NCBI GenBank assembly: GCA_964020085.1
Contig: OZ026601.1
Coordinates: forward strand, 32,835,848 to 32,899,847
Source of the DNA: Micromussa lordhowensis
Lineage: Eukaryota > Cnidaria > Anthozoa > Scleractinia > Lobophylliidae
Reading direction: 5' to 3'
DNA length: 64,000 bases
Part shown: piece after piece, positions 23,362 through 34,422 of the stretch
Position numbering within the stretch: position 1 is the first letter of the stretch
Layout of the letters: the number at the start of each line of letters is the position of its first letter
The notes under the pieces: model-generated
The model's database searches: none
Told to the model about the DNA's origin: nothing
The model's input: only the letters and a program-made list of their open reading frames with translations
Translations under genes and position numbers: made by a program

Positions 23362-24502
23362 AGCGCAAGACTAGCGGGTGAACGTGGCTACACATAACAC
23401 AGTCAGTTTTTTTATCCTAAGTTAAAGCCTGACTCTTTTCCAGGCTTTTTTTGCAACTGTAAAAAATTGGTGTCGTTACGTGACTGTCAGAATACAAAAG
23501 AGATGCATCTTTTTCCTTAAATCTTGTAATTTTAAGACTCTGGTCGCAAAGGTGTAAGATAATTTTGTTAGGTAGAAACATGGAGGTAAAACACCCTATA
23601 TCGTGGTGGTGTGTAAGCGCTTTACGATCACCGCAAATTATCCCACGGGAAGACAAGCTCAGTCCATGTTGGGCTGGGCAAGGTTAGGTCGATGTACATT
23701 TCGTTGTATAGGTTGAGCAATTGTTGTTTAAATTTTTGAATTTTTTTTTGTACAAAGGATGACCATGTTAATAGAATATGTATTATTTTCTTTTCGTCTT
23801 CAAAGCACCTTTCTTTATAATAGAGACATCGATACTTAGGTCTAGGACCAGACCCTGTCCATTTTGTGTTTTTGTTTTTGCTGCGATCAGTGATTTTGTT
23901 TGTTACTGTTGGGATATAATCTTTAGGTGACTTAGAGCTTGAAATATGAATGTTTGTCCATGAACAACTTCTTACGAATCACTGTATTGGGTATTGTTTT
24001 TAAACAAATTGTCACGATGCCCATATTTGGTCAAGAAAATCATCTTTATCTGTCTTCCGTACACAACACATATCCTTCGCCGGATATACTGTACTTATCT
24101 TTAAAAGTTTTCTACGTCCATGGGTTCTTCGTTCAGTCTTTTTCGTCGACATGAAAGACTTCTGCTTTCACGTAGGATTATAAAACTAGTTGTTTTCATG
24201 GCAACAACTGAATATTAGTTATTTTTAAAGGGGTGGGGTTTTTTTTTGGGGGGGGGGCAGTAGATCTTTAGGCTAAGACACTATCGCGGTTGTGCGATCT
24301 TTCACAGTAGTTTTGATAAGCTTTACGAGATATTTAGAATAGAGAATATTGTTTGATAACTTTTTTCCTCATCTCAAACTGCCTGCCCTGGGACATTTCC
24401 ATGTATTGTGTTGGTAATTAGAGAGAGATTAAATTTATATTTTACCCTCGTCGTAACTGTGTAGATCTGTTCAGTTCGCCTATCGGTCTAGAATCCTGCT
24501 CA

Positions 24503-24735
24503 GGCTAAATATGTAATGACAGCGTTCAATTCCAAAGGAAGACACGAAAAAGTAGCCATTCTGATTCACGTTCTCCAAAATACGGAAGACTTTGTCATTT
24601 CACGTTGTTGTTTTGCAGAGGACGGTAAAGAAATGTACAAATATTCAAAACGCACGTGCAGAATGCTGCTCATTAAACCTTTAATGACGTTCTCGTTGGC
24701 GTCGCCGTCGTGGTTTGCTAAAACTCTCTAACGTG
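24503..24735. repeat. Dispersed repeat (family C copy 1)
   Basis: Shares cagcgttcaattccaaa, cacgttgttgttttgcag, aagaaatgtacaaa, acgcacgtgca and gccgtcgtggtttgc, in the same order, with 26722-27150. Its ORFs are not gene-like. The element type is not evident; no terminal repeats were recognised. Confidence 0.55.
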
Positions 24736-24797
24736 GTTAGGAAACATTCTTAGAGACTGGGCAGTTTGAGCAATGGGAAAAGGTCCCCAGTCGTACA

Positions 24798-25089
24798 TAA
24801 AGGCCGATACACACGAGGGATGCTCAGGGTCAATTTGCACGACTAGTACACCCTGGGGAGCATGGTGTGGAAGCTTGCTCCATATTGTGGTACACACGAG
24901 GGGGGTTTTGTCAAGTTTGTTCAATTTGCCCCGTGATCTTGCTCCCAAATATTTAACCGGTTTAATGTTGTGGAGCATTTTGCAGGGTGGAAATTCTGCA
25001 AGTGAGATTGAATTTCGCCCATGAAATCGTTGGAGCTTTGCTCCTGGAGTAAAACCCAGGAGCAAAACCCCTCGTGTGTATGGGCCTTA
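24798..25089. mobile_element. MITE, about 290 bp, TIR aaaggccgatacacacgagg
   Basis: The left end aaaggccgatacacacgagg pairs with the right end cctcgtgtgtatgggcctt. An internal tacacacgagggg repeats the terminal word. Flanks contain taaa/ttaaaa, compatible with a TTAA- or TA-type target but not decisive. Confidence 0.75.
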
Positions 25090-25447
25090 AAATCATAACA
25101 CCTTGCTGTAAAATTCCGAAAATAAGCCCTCGGTGCATATTTGTTTAAGACACTTTTATTATGAATCGTGATTTGTGGGTAAGTGGAAAACACTTGAGCT
25201 TTTATTTGGCAGGCAAGGAAGAGGCGCATTTAAAAACGTTTGGTTGAATATAGGAAAAACCTCACGATGAGTCAAAAAAAGAGAACTGAAACACTGCGAA
25301 GCTGGCGGAGCTTATTTTCGGAATTTAACGGTGTCTTATTTTCACGTTAAATCACGTGTGATTGACGTTCAATTCAGTGCATTCCTTTGCTCTAGGGGCG
25401 TGAGTAAAACAGGGTTATGAAAAGTTAGAACGAAAATCTAGTCGGTT

Positions 25448-25706
25448 TAGCCTGCGTAGCAGGCGTTCGTTTCCAAAAGCACGCGAAGGGAACGAAACGT
25501 CGAGCGAGTGCGCACAAATAAGGAGCAGGGGGACGAGGTGGGACAAAGGAAATGATTCCTTTCCCCTACCCCGTACCCCTTCTATCTCACCTCCCCCTAC
25601 CCACTTATCCCTATTTTTTACTGAACCCAGGCGCGCTTGTTTGCTAGCTGGCTTTCTCGATCTCCCAGCCTGGAAAATAGAAAGCAAACGTCTGCTACAC
25701 AGGCTA
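25448..25706. mobile_element. MITE, about 259 bp, TIR tagcctgcgtagcaggcg
   Basis: tagcctgcgtagcaggcg at the left is mirrored by cgtctgctacacaggcta at the right. The centre contains a long polypyrimidine block (ctaccccgtaccccttc). The minus-strand open frame 25415-25687 is a by-product. Confidence 0.75.
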
Positions 25707-26424
25707 GTTTATCTCAAAAGCTCTGGAACAATACAGTAAGCTAGTTATGTGGATTATTCAAAATGTATAATTTATTTAAAGTCAGGTAAAAATTGAAATG
25801 TAAATGAATTATATTTTTCTATGATGATCATACATTTTTTGGTAATGTTTTCCATAACGTGTATTACATGTAGTATTACATGCAGTAAAAAAAGTTTATT
25901 TTTGAAAGAAAGGTTGTTTCATGTTAATCAATTATTGAGTGATTTTAAATCTCCGAGGGAATCCATTTTTGGACTTCAGTGCGGGGCATTTTTGACCTAA
26001 AACCAAAATGATCCATTTTGGACGTTTTCAGCGAAGACACAGCGTTGAGAACGGGACACAGCGAAGACAGACACGTGTCACCTTCACGTGCAGTCGTGGC
26101 ATAGTTGAAAAGATTGAAAGTATCAGGTGTCCTTTGTAGCAACGATTCTGGTTCTCTCTCTCTCCTATCCTCTTCCACTCGCTCTCTTTCCTCCTTCAGT
26201 CTCTTCTCCGCAGAGGCTCCTTAGGAGGGGGGAAGTGGAAAGGCGCGCGAAGGACGCTAACAGGAAGAAGTTAATGATGATGACGACCCCGAGGACAACG
26301 ACTAGTAAAGTGAAATAAAATAAATACTTTTAATATCAAAGTTTCACATGTATTTATTCCTGTTGTGCTAATTGACGACACTGTAAGTAAATTAACAAAT
26401 ATCTCAAATAGAACATAAACCACT

Positions 26425-26540
26425 TAAGGATCCCAACTGGTGCGAGGCTGACCAGTTGCCTATTTACACGACGCGGTTCGGACTACCGAGAACAAATCCA
26501 GACAGCGTCCTAAACCACTCGGCCACGCCGCCTCCACCTA
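26425..26540 (-). repeat. tRNA-like (Leu/Ser-type) fragment, probably SINE-derived
   Basis: The reverse complement reads ggaggcggcgtggccgagtg followed by gtttaggacgct, which is the A-box region of a class II tRNA, then tggatttgttctcggtagtc. The remainder does not fold into a full tRNA and there is no B box in the expected place, so it is a decayed tRNA-derived element. Confidence 0.5.
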
Positions 26541-26721
26541 AAAATGAATTTATATTTCACTTTTTACCACAATCGCTACTAATCTCGCAACAGAATCTGA
26601 GTCCACAACATTTTGATTACTGTGATGACGTGTATCGTTGTCGATATACACACCACGCTAAACCATATTCGATTTGTTAATTCGAATTTCGCTCATCGGT
26701 CTCAGAACTTGCTCAAGCTCA

Positions 26722-27150
26722 AGATGTTATGCCAGCGTTCAATTCCAAATGAAAATACGAAACAGTCCCTCCAAAATACGCAGAGCTTATTAGTCATTTA
26801 CAATACAATCAACTTTGTTTAAACTCAGATTTAGAGTAACTCGTGAGAGCTAGTATCACCGTGTAAATAAAGTAAATAAATGAATAAATCAATAAAATAT
26901 TACACAGTGATATTGTGAATTACACGCTTAAAATCAATAAGACATTGAGTAGTGTTCATATCATCAGGCAGGGTATTCCATACTTGAGGAGCAGCACATT
27001 TCACGTTGTTGTTTTGCAGAAGACGGCTAAGAAATGTACAAAGATCTATAACGCACGTGCACAGCCATTGTTCTGCTCAGTAAGTCTTTTGTTTGGCGGT
27101 GTTTTCGTTGCGTTACCGTCGTGGTTTGCCTGCTTCCAAATTTCTTTCTT
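26722..27150. repeat. Dispersed repeat (family C copy 2, interrupted)
   Basis: Carries the same ordered words as 24503-24735 (cagcgttcaattccaaat ... cacgttgttgttttgcag ... acgcacgtgca ... gtcgtggtttgcc) but with about 220 bp of other AT-rich sequence between the first and second blocks. Confidence 0.5.
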
Positions 27151-27166
27151 TCCTAATCACGGTTTT

Positions 27167-27360
27167 AGTATCACCCAACTAGTCGGACAGAAATGGCAAT
27201 AAGAAAGTTAGCAAATGAAAGTTGAAGAAATATTTATTTGGGACTTAAACGAAAGAAAGCGTCACGCTCGATAGCGCTCGAGGACTATTGCTAATAGTCC
27301 TCGAGTAGCGTAGCCAATTAAAATGCAGGATTTGCATTGGTCCACTAGTTGGGTGATACT
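27167..27360. mobile_element. MITE, 194 bp, with perfect 17-bp TIR
   Basis: agtatcacccaactagt at the left is exactly mirrored by actagttgggtgatact at the right. An internal hairpin, ctcgaggactatt / aatagtcctcgag, sits near 27276-27305. It abuts the family C repeat on the left and the 82-bp tandem array on the right. Confidence 0.85.
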
Positions 27361-27383
27361 AACGAGAATGATGCCAGTTAAAT

Positions 27384-27664
27384 AACGCTCCCTTCACTTC
27401 TATGCGATATTTCGTGCTGTTTGCGAAAAGCGATGATAACGAGAATACTGTCAGTGTTTTTAATCAACGCTCCCTTCACTTCTATGCGATATTTCGTGCT
27501 GTTTGCGAAAAGCGAGGATAACGAGAATACTGTCAGTGTTTTTAATTAACGCACCCTTCACTTCTATGCGATATTTCGTGCTGTTTGCGAAAAGCGAGGA
27601 TAACGAGAATAATGTCAGTGTTTTTAATCAACAATCCCTTCACTTCTATGCGATATTTCGTGCT
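27384..27664. repeat. 82-bp tandem repeat, about 3.4 copies
   Basis: Units begin at 27384, 27466, 27548 and 27630, exactly 82 bp apart. Each contains cccttcacttctatgcgata, ttcgtgctgtttgcgaaaag and ataacgagaat. The last copy breaks off after ttcgtgctg. Copies differ by only a few substitutions, so the expansion is recent. Confidence 0.92.
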
Positions 27665-29364
27665 GGACGTTGATCGGATCACGTATTTGGAGGCGCTCTT
27701 TGCATTCGTATCGAATCTTTTTTGATAAAGTGAAAATAAAAAAATGTAAATAACTATCGTGGATTGTTTCCAGGCAGCTGGGAACAACATTAACAGATTT
27801 TCCACGCAAAGCGTTATTTATATCTCTTGAGAGTATCCTGTTATTTTAGAATTGATTCTCCAGTTGAAGAGAATTTGGAGGTTGAGAATACTGTAAAATA
27901 GTTGTGTTGCCGACTTACGGGCAGATTGAAAGTCGGAAAATATTACAGAATTTCGACGACGAGACCTCTTTTAATGTTGTAAGAGTATTCGATGTTTATT
28001 AAAAAAATAGTACGCGACTGCGAAAACTGTTTGGGCTTTGCGGTGAATGGACTTTTTTCGGGTTGGTATCCAAAAAAAAACATTGAGTATGATCACAGGC
28101 GGCCCAGACGTGGAATATGATTATATGTGACATAATGCTATTGGCGATTACGTTACAATTTTGGCCGTTTATAAGACAATGTACGAGAATCCTGCGAAAA
28201 TTGCTCTAAGTGCTACGAATAGAAAATAATTTAATAAAAGTGGCTTACCTTATGGCCTTAACGGCCCGAACTCAAAGCTCCGTAAATTCCACAAAAATGG
28301 TCTAATCTCGCCAAAATTTCCTCATGGTAGCCGTAGATAACTCTTCTTTCCATTCGCTTTCTCCCAAGGTTCCAATGTTTATCTTAAACACCCGAGAATC
28401 GCTGGTTTTCCAACTCCAACTTTCAATTTCTGCCCTCTCTGAATGCGTAACCAGTTATCTTGGCCACAAGATTTGAATTCTAGCTTAGCGACCGCGCCAT
28501 CGTGACAAAATTTTTTATCATTCAAATGGCCGTGCCATGGTCCCTGGGGATATCACCGGAAACGGCGGGAAATTAATCCGGCTGACTGGAAGCGCGTGTA
28601 GTGGTGACACAATAATATATTTATCGTCCATCCCTTGCAGCAAAAACAGTGCTTTCGGTTGAACGTTATTCCCTCGTTGTATTTTTACAGTATCAGTGCT
28701 TTCAAGAACTATATTCAGTTGAACATTGTTCACTGGTTGTATTTATGAGTTGATTGAACACACAAATCGTTTTTAGCTATTATTGTGTGTTGTGTCACCA
28801 CTACACGCGCTCCCAGTCAGCCGGATTAATTTCCCACCGTTTCCGGTGATATGCCCAGGGACCATTTGAATGATAAAAAAATTGCCCCGTGCCTCTCGAT
28901 GGCTGGAGGCGACTTTGTCACGATGGCGCGGTCGCTAAGCTAGAAATTCAAATCTTGTGGCCAAGATATCTGGTTACGCATTCAGAGAGGGCAGAAATTG
29001 AAAGCTAGAGTTGGAAAACCAGCGATTCTCGGGTCTTTAAGATAAACATTGGAACCTTGGGAGAAAGCGAATGGAAAGAAGAGTTATCTACGGCTACCAT
29101 GAGGAAATTTTGGCGAGATTAGACCATTTTTGTGGAATTTACGGAGCTTTGAGTTCGGGTCGTTTGGCGAGTGACCGGCAGTGAGTTGCCAGCCTTTAGT
29201 TTTTCTTTAAGGGAAGCAAACCGCCAGAAATTAAAACTCGCCGAAATGGCTCTAAACAGCCTCCAGGAACTCGGAAACATCAAAAAACGCAATGCAAACA
29301 TAAGGTAAGCCACTTTTATTAAATTATTTTCTATTCGTAGCACTTAGAGCAATTTTCGCAGCAT

Positions 29365-29673
29365 TCTCGTACCCCCCCGGAGGGGGGTACTTTAAAAAGT
29401 TTAATACGGGGAGGCTCCGCCCCGAGGTCCAACCCCTTACCCTTTTATATACCATTTTGGCAGAAAAGGTACCCCTTTTATATACTTTTTATTGAGAAAG
29501 GGTTCCCCTTTCACATACCTACTTTAGAACACTGCACCCCCTTTCTAAGGCCTTGTAATGCAGCTAATGAACAATATTACAGGCCCCAGTTGTTCGAAGG
29601 CTGGATAACGCTATCCGCCGGATAAATCGCTATCCTGTGGATAAGTGTTAACAAAACAAACCACGTTATCCCC

Positions 29674-29710
<37 letters not shown>

Positions 29711-30534
29711 TTTCGAACAACCCGGGCCAGGAGAATATCAAGGATTATTATTCAACAAATTGTAACACTATCCAAATATGGTCATGATGCTCTCGATATC
29801 TGTCATCCGTGGGTAACAGATATCCGGCGGTATACGTAGGTTTGTACGTGGGAAGAAAAAGTGAAGTGAGAAGTGAAGTGAGAATGTCGACAGAGAGATT
29901 TAAAAATGTTAGGCTGGTTTTGTTATCAATTTGTTGAATAATAAAACAATTAGTATCAGACGATATTCCGCGCGATTTCGCAGGATAATTGTTAATTACC
30001 AGAAGAAATGGTTAGCAAACAAGTGTTGTTTATTCAGTTCACGTTGTGGGCGGGAGTCAAGATACTCCGGACATCAGGCGCACAAACAGCGATTGCTTTT
30101 GTTTGCGACCTTCATAAACCACTCCAGTGTCTTCTTTATCTTAATAGGTACACACTTTTTAATGAACGTTAACGTGAACAAAACGATATCTCAAAATGAT
30201 TGTACTGCTTTTACAAGAAAGTAATACATCGTAAGAAGTAAATAGAAAATCTCTGCTGATGCCTTAGGGAGCAAGTTTCAATTTCAGTGGGTTACACGTA
30301 GATGGGTCGTAGATATACAACACACACATTATAGATGTTCAACTTCTGTTCTTCTACGTGTCGATCGCCGTAGTCCTAAATACCTAAATGACCGACTTCC
30401 CTACCCTTTTATATACCACAACTTGTGAAATCCCTACCCTTTTATATACCTGAAGCCTGAAAAAGGTACCCCTTTCGGGCGGAGCCTCCCCGTATAGGCC
30501 ATTATAGGGAGTACCCCCCCCCCGGGTCTCGTAC
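29365..30534. mobile_element. TIR DNA element inserted in the palindrome, with 8-bp target duplication
   Basis: The direct repeat tctcgtac is present at 29365-29372 and 30527-30534. The intact opposite arm shows a single gtacgaga at this point, proving the empty site. The ends are C/G runs followed by ggtact, and subterminal ggggaggctccgcc and tacccttttatatacc blocks are inverted between ends. The 8-bp duplication fits hAT-like (or P-like) elements. About 1.15 kb, no transposase. A diverged relative is at 10896-11315. Confidence 0.85.
29582..29728. mobile_element. Small foldback element, third level of nesting
   Basis: Ends ggccccagttgttcgaa and ttcgaacaacccgggcc are inverted, and the inner part is built from gctatcc/ggatagc and ggataaatc/gatttatcc words. 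It lies inside the 29365-30534 element. A partial relative (cgctatccactggatagtga) is at the window end near 63943. Confidence 0.75.
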
Positions 30535-31203
30535 ATTGTCTTATAAACGGCCAAAATTGTAACATAATCGCCAATAGCATTATGTCACATATTAATCATA
30601 TTCCACGTCTGGGCCGCCTGTGGTATGATCTACTGTTTGCTGCAAGGCAAGGCTATGATCGCAAGTGACTCAATGCACGATGTCTGACATGTGCAGAATC
30701 TGTAATCAATACCCCTGCAGGGCAATACCCCCTTTATCTAGTCTACTAAGTGCATGGAAATTGACACGCAAATCGACACTTAAGCTTCATTTATTGGAGA
30801 AAAGGACTTCCTAGCTTAGTATTTAGGCTACTAACCGCACAGCTGACATTTCTTTGGTGCTTCAGGCAAAACATTTTACCTAATTATTTACATGTGTACA
30901 GGCAAAGTCAGCGGACTTGCAATAATTAAGCTTAATACTTTCCAAGCTCAGGCAGCCAGTACTCTACATAATTTTCATATCTTTCCCCTTGAAATGAAAG
31001 CTGTATGTCAAATAAATTAAGTTTGCTATTTTGTGCCAGTCAACTCTTCAACCCAAGAAAGTTAAATATTAGCCTAACAAGACCTTAATCCTCAATGCCC
31101 TCACCGAGTGCTGGAAGTTCTTAGATGTTACAACAAACTGTGATTTATTACGCCGCGAAGAAAATTAAGGCCCTCAAAAATTGGCATCACAAAACAAATC
31201 AAC

Positions 31204-31390
31204 AATAGGCCTTTTCTATGCTGCCTTTTGCCTCTGTGTCAAAACGAGTCGCAGTGCGAAACCATTCAAATGAAAATTTGTTCCACCTTCAGGTTCATTT
31301 TCATGCAAATCAAACTCATTTCCATATAAAAGGTTTTGCACAAGGACTCGTTTTGAAAGAGCCACAAGGTAACTCGGAAATGACCTATTT
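31204..31390. mobile_element. MITE (family B copy 2)
   Basis: Shares interior words (aaaccattcaaatgaaaat, cattttcatgcaaatcaaa, ggttttgcac) and the terminal taactcggaaatg with 21453-21616. Left and right ends are imperfect inverted repeats (caataggcc / gacctattt). Confidence 0.65.
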
Positions 31391-31519
31391 CTTCCTGACA
31401 TGTCAACACAGACCTGCCTTGCAGTTCTGCAAGAGATGTTGTTTTAAAATAGGCAATACTGAACACATGACAGCAGTAATAGCCTACTAACACTTGAGGA
31501 GAACCTACCTTTATGACTA

Positions 31520-31775
31520 AGGCTATGTTCACACTTGGTACCCAAGCATGGGGCCCGAATATGATTCTCGCTGAGCTAATGTGAACACGCCTTTATTCCA
31601 AGTACTACTCACACCAGAATTCAGGCACAGTGCCAACACCTGAGAATAAGGTCTCGACCTTATACTCGGGCACTACATGGTAATTGGGTTCTTGGAGTAC
31701 CTAGTGTCTGAACACAACACTTTTTTGTGCCAGCATTCAGGGACCAGTGATCAGGCACCAAGTGTGAACACAGCC
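31520..31775. mobile_element. MITE, 256 bp, TIR aggctatgttcacacttggt
   Basis: The left end aggctatgttcacacttggt and right end accaagtgtgaacacagcct are inverted with one mismatch. Internal tgtgaacacgcc repeats the motif. Lies downstream of the DRAK stop codon, possibly within its 3' UTR. Confidence 0.82.
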
Positions 31776-32710
31776 TCAGATGCCAGTACTAGAACGACAT
31801 AACTCTCGAGCAAATAATTGTTAACATTAAATGCCATGTTTGCTTTTTGCAATACATGAACTGTCTGTACACAAAAGTAAAATGTTTCAACATGAACAAT
31901 AATTTATACTGAAGGATTCTCCTAAAGAATACACCTGAAAATATAAAACAAACTGCAGTCTCTAAAGTCAAAAGTAATCATAGAGCGTTACATTTCTATG
32001 GTCTTGGAAGAAAGATTTCCTACAGACTTTTCATTTACGATAACATCAGTGCTGCCTCAAGTCTTTAATTACCCAACCTTGACACTGTTTCTCTATAATT
32101 TTTAGATACAGCCCCTGATGGGTACCTTTGAAGGCTGATATAATTCTGAAGCTCTACATTTACAAAAGGTTTTCCTGTTTGGTGTTTTGTTAAACTGCCT
32201 TGATTTCTTTACCAGTAACACAAAAATGATCCAGTACGAAATACATAATTAATCATTAAAAAAATTAAAATATTTCCTTATACATGCCAAAATATGACAA
32301 TGATAAAAAAATTATGCCACTACAGCAGTGTTGGCATCTGCAAACAAATGTGACATTGCAGTCCCAAAAGTACCTGATTACTGGTTATTTACTACAACCG
32401 CATTTGGCATTTACAGATTCCAGTACAGAAGTCTTTAAATATATATACTTTTCCATTCTGTGACTTGTAGGTCATGTAGGTTCAGGATCTTACTGGGCTT
32501 GGAAATTCTCACCGTTTGAAGCCAGTGGAGTCTTTGATCCATGAATTCATGGTGGTTTAGATAAATTACTTAGCGGCACCACCCAACCACAGTAGGGCCA
32601 GTCAAATGTCTCTACATTCAAAGGCAAAATACTTCTTTCTGCTTCTGCATTGCAATAATGCAAATTCCTGGACTATTGAGCACATCACAATGCTGTGGCG
32701 GAAGGTTTTC

Positions 32711-34381
32711 TCATCTAGAATCATTGCCATTCACAATGGTCATCACTTTCCCTGAAAAAAGTTGAAATAACAAGCAATCTTTTTATTAAATAATTTTTGA
32801 TTTGTAAAACTGCATAATTTGTAACTATTAATATCAGTAGTTTATAACATTTATTTAATAATTAAGCAAAAGAGCACTTTTTCCGTGTTTATATAGCCTC
32901 ATCTAAACACGAGGAGGGCTGGGAGAATTCGAGACAGTTATGCAAACCCGAGACGTAGTCGAGGGTTTGCATAACTTTCGAGAATTCTCCCAACCCAAGA
33001 CGAGGCTATATAAACACGGAAAAAGTGCTCTATTGCTTTTATAAAAGAATTCTCAAAAATATGCGCACATCAAAAACGTCACAACCGTGCTTACATACTC
33101 TCATCTAAACACACCTATCGACCAATGAGAGCGCGCGTAGTGGCTCAGTTATTTTATAATAAATAATATATGCTAATTAAAAAACAGAGAGCTTTTAAAA
33201 CAACTTTATAAAATGCTCACCATCAGCTATCCCATTCTGTTGCTGTGTCTTTCGAATCTTTTTCCTCTTTTTACTTTGCTCTGAACCATAAGACCGTCTA
33301 CTCTTTCGCACTGGACTTCGTTGGAAAAGTTCCTCTGTATTAAGCCAGGGGTGATTTAAACACTCTTGGACTGACAGTCTGTCACTGAAAAAATAGCAAG
33401 AGCAGTTTTGAGATTACGTTTGATTTGGTTGCAGTTTTGTAAAGTAACAGAAGGTTAAAATCAGTCCACATCTGGCTAGCAAGAGGTCTATACTGCTATG
33501 CCCTAGTCAAAACCAGCCTTAAATCTTTACAGTAACCCAATATGTGAGTAGATTACAGTAGGGTTAAAATAATGTTAACATTTGTATCATTTATTACTCG
33601 AGACATCACTTACTCGGCATCTCTTTGAAGAAGTCTCTTAATAAAATCCTGTGCAGTGTGGGAAATGTTCTTAAAATACTCCTCTGGAAAATCTAGTGAA
33701 GCTAAGGAAACATTGTAGCATGTCTCCTGTTTGTCCTCTCCGGCAAATGGCGACAAACCAGTCAACCTAGTTGCAAAGATAAATTTGATGATTGTGTCAG
33801 TGTGACAATCTGTAGAATACTGTAAGCCGAGGCTAGCTGTAATCAACATTTGTAAATAATTTTGAAGGTTTAAAATTGATGTCTCAAAACACAAGAAAAA
33901 TAGTCTGTGAGGGGGAGGGGTGGAGTTTAACTTGCACAGCTATGGTTGTGCAATATGGTACATGCTGCGACACAAAGTACCATGATTATCGGTTGAGTAA
34001 GGGATGACAAGTTTGGTCACCAGGTTTTGACGTGAAAATCATATTGTTGTCATGGGCAACTCGCTCTGTTTCAAGTGACAACTTGTCAGCCTTTGATGAC
34101 AGTAAGTCATAGTAATTTTTTTTTTCTTGGACAACTCTGTCCAAGGGGGAAAGGTGCAATGAGGTTATCCCTATGTAAAGCACCAACTCATGAAACAAGG
34201 CCAGACCACAGCACCGGGAACTACGTGCCCTACTCTTTTCGATAAGTGTGTGGGTTCTTTAACGTCCCCTGCTAACCATGTAGCATTGAAGATGCAGGAG
34301 ACGGGGCCTACGGTTTACAGTCCTTATCCGAGAAGACCTGAACATCTAACCATTTGCAGATGAATTTACAAAGGCAGCACA

Positions 34382-34422
<41 letters not shown>

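Larger units (their letters stand above)
28089..30630. mobile_element. Large palindromic (foldback) transposon interrupted by another element
   Basis: Outer arms caggcggcccagacgtgg (about 28095) and ccacgtctgggccgcctg (about 30604) are inverted. Complementarity continues for some 500 bp inward (cgccaaaattt, gaatcgctggttttccaac, gactggaagcgcg and their complements) to a centre near 28700. The right arm is cut by the insert at 29373-30526. The right arm also holds about 160 bp absent from the left, ending in a short frame (MALNSLQELGNIKKRNANIR) followed by gtaagcc, which looks like a splice donor. No transposase core is recognised. Confidence 0.8.
22463..32710. other. Intergenic region rich in mobile elements
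   Basis: About 10 kb between the 3' end of the patatin coding region and the stop codon of the DRAK gene on the opposite strand, so the genes converge. It includes both 3' untranslated regions and the TIR elements, tandem repeat and nested elements listed separately. No reading frame here shows a recognisable domain or splice continuity. The 3' UTR end of the DRAK transcript could not be placed. Confidence 0.6.

Noticed and set aside
24235..24260. T-run/G-run tract as a possible regulatory triplex or telomere-like sequence
   Set aside because: A single short homopolymer junction with no repeats around it; nothing beyond composition supports a function.
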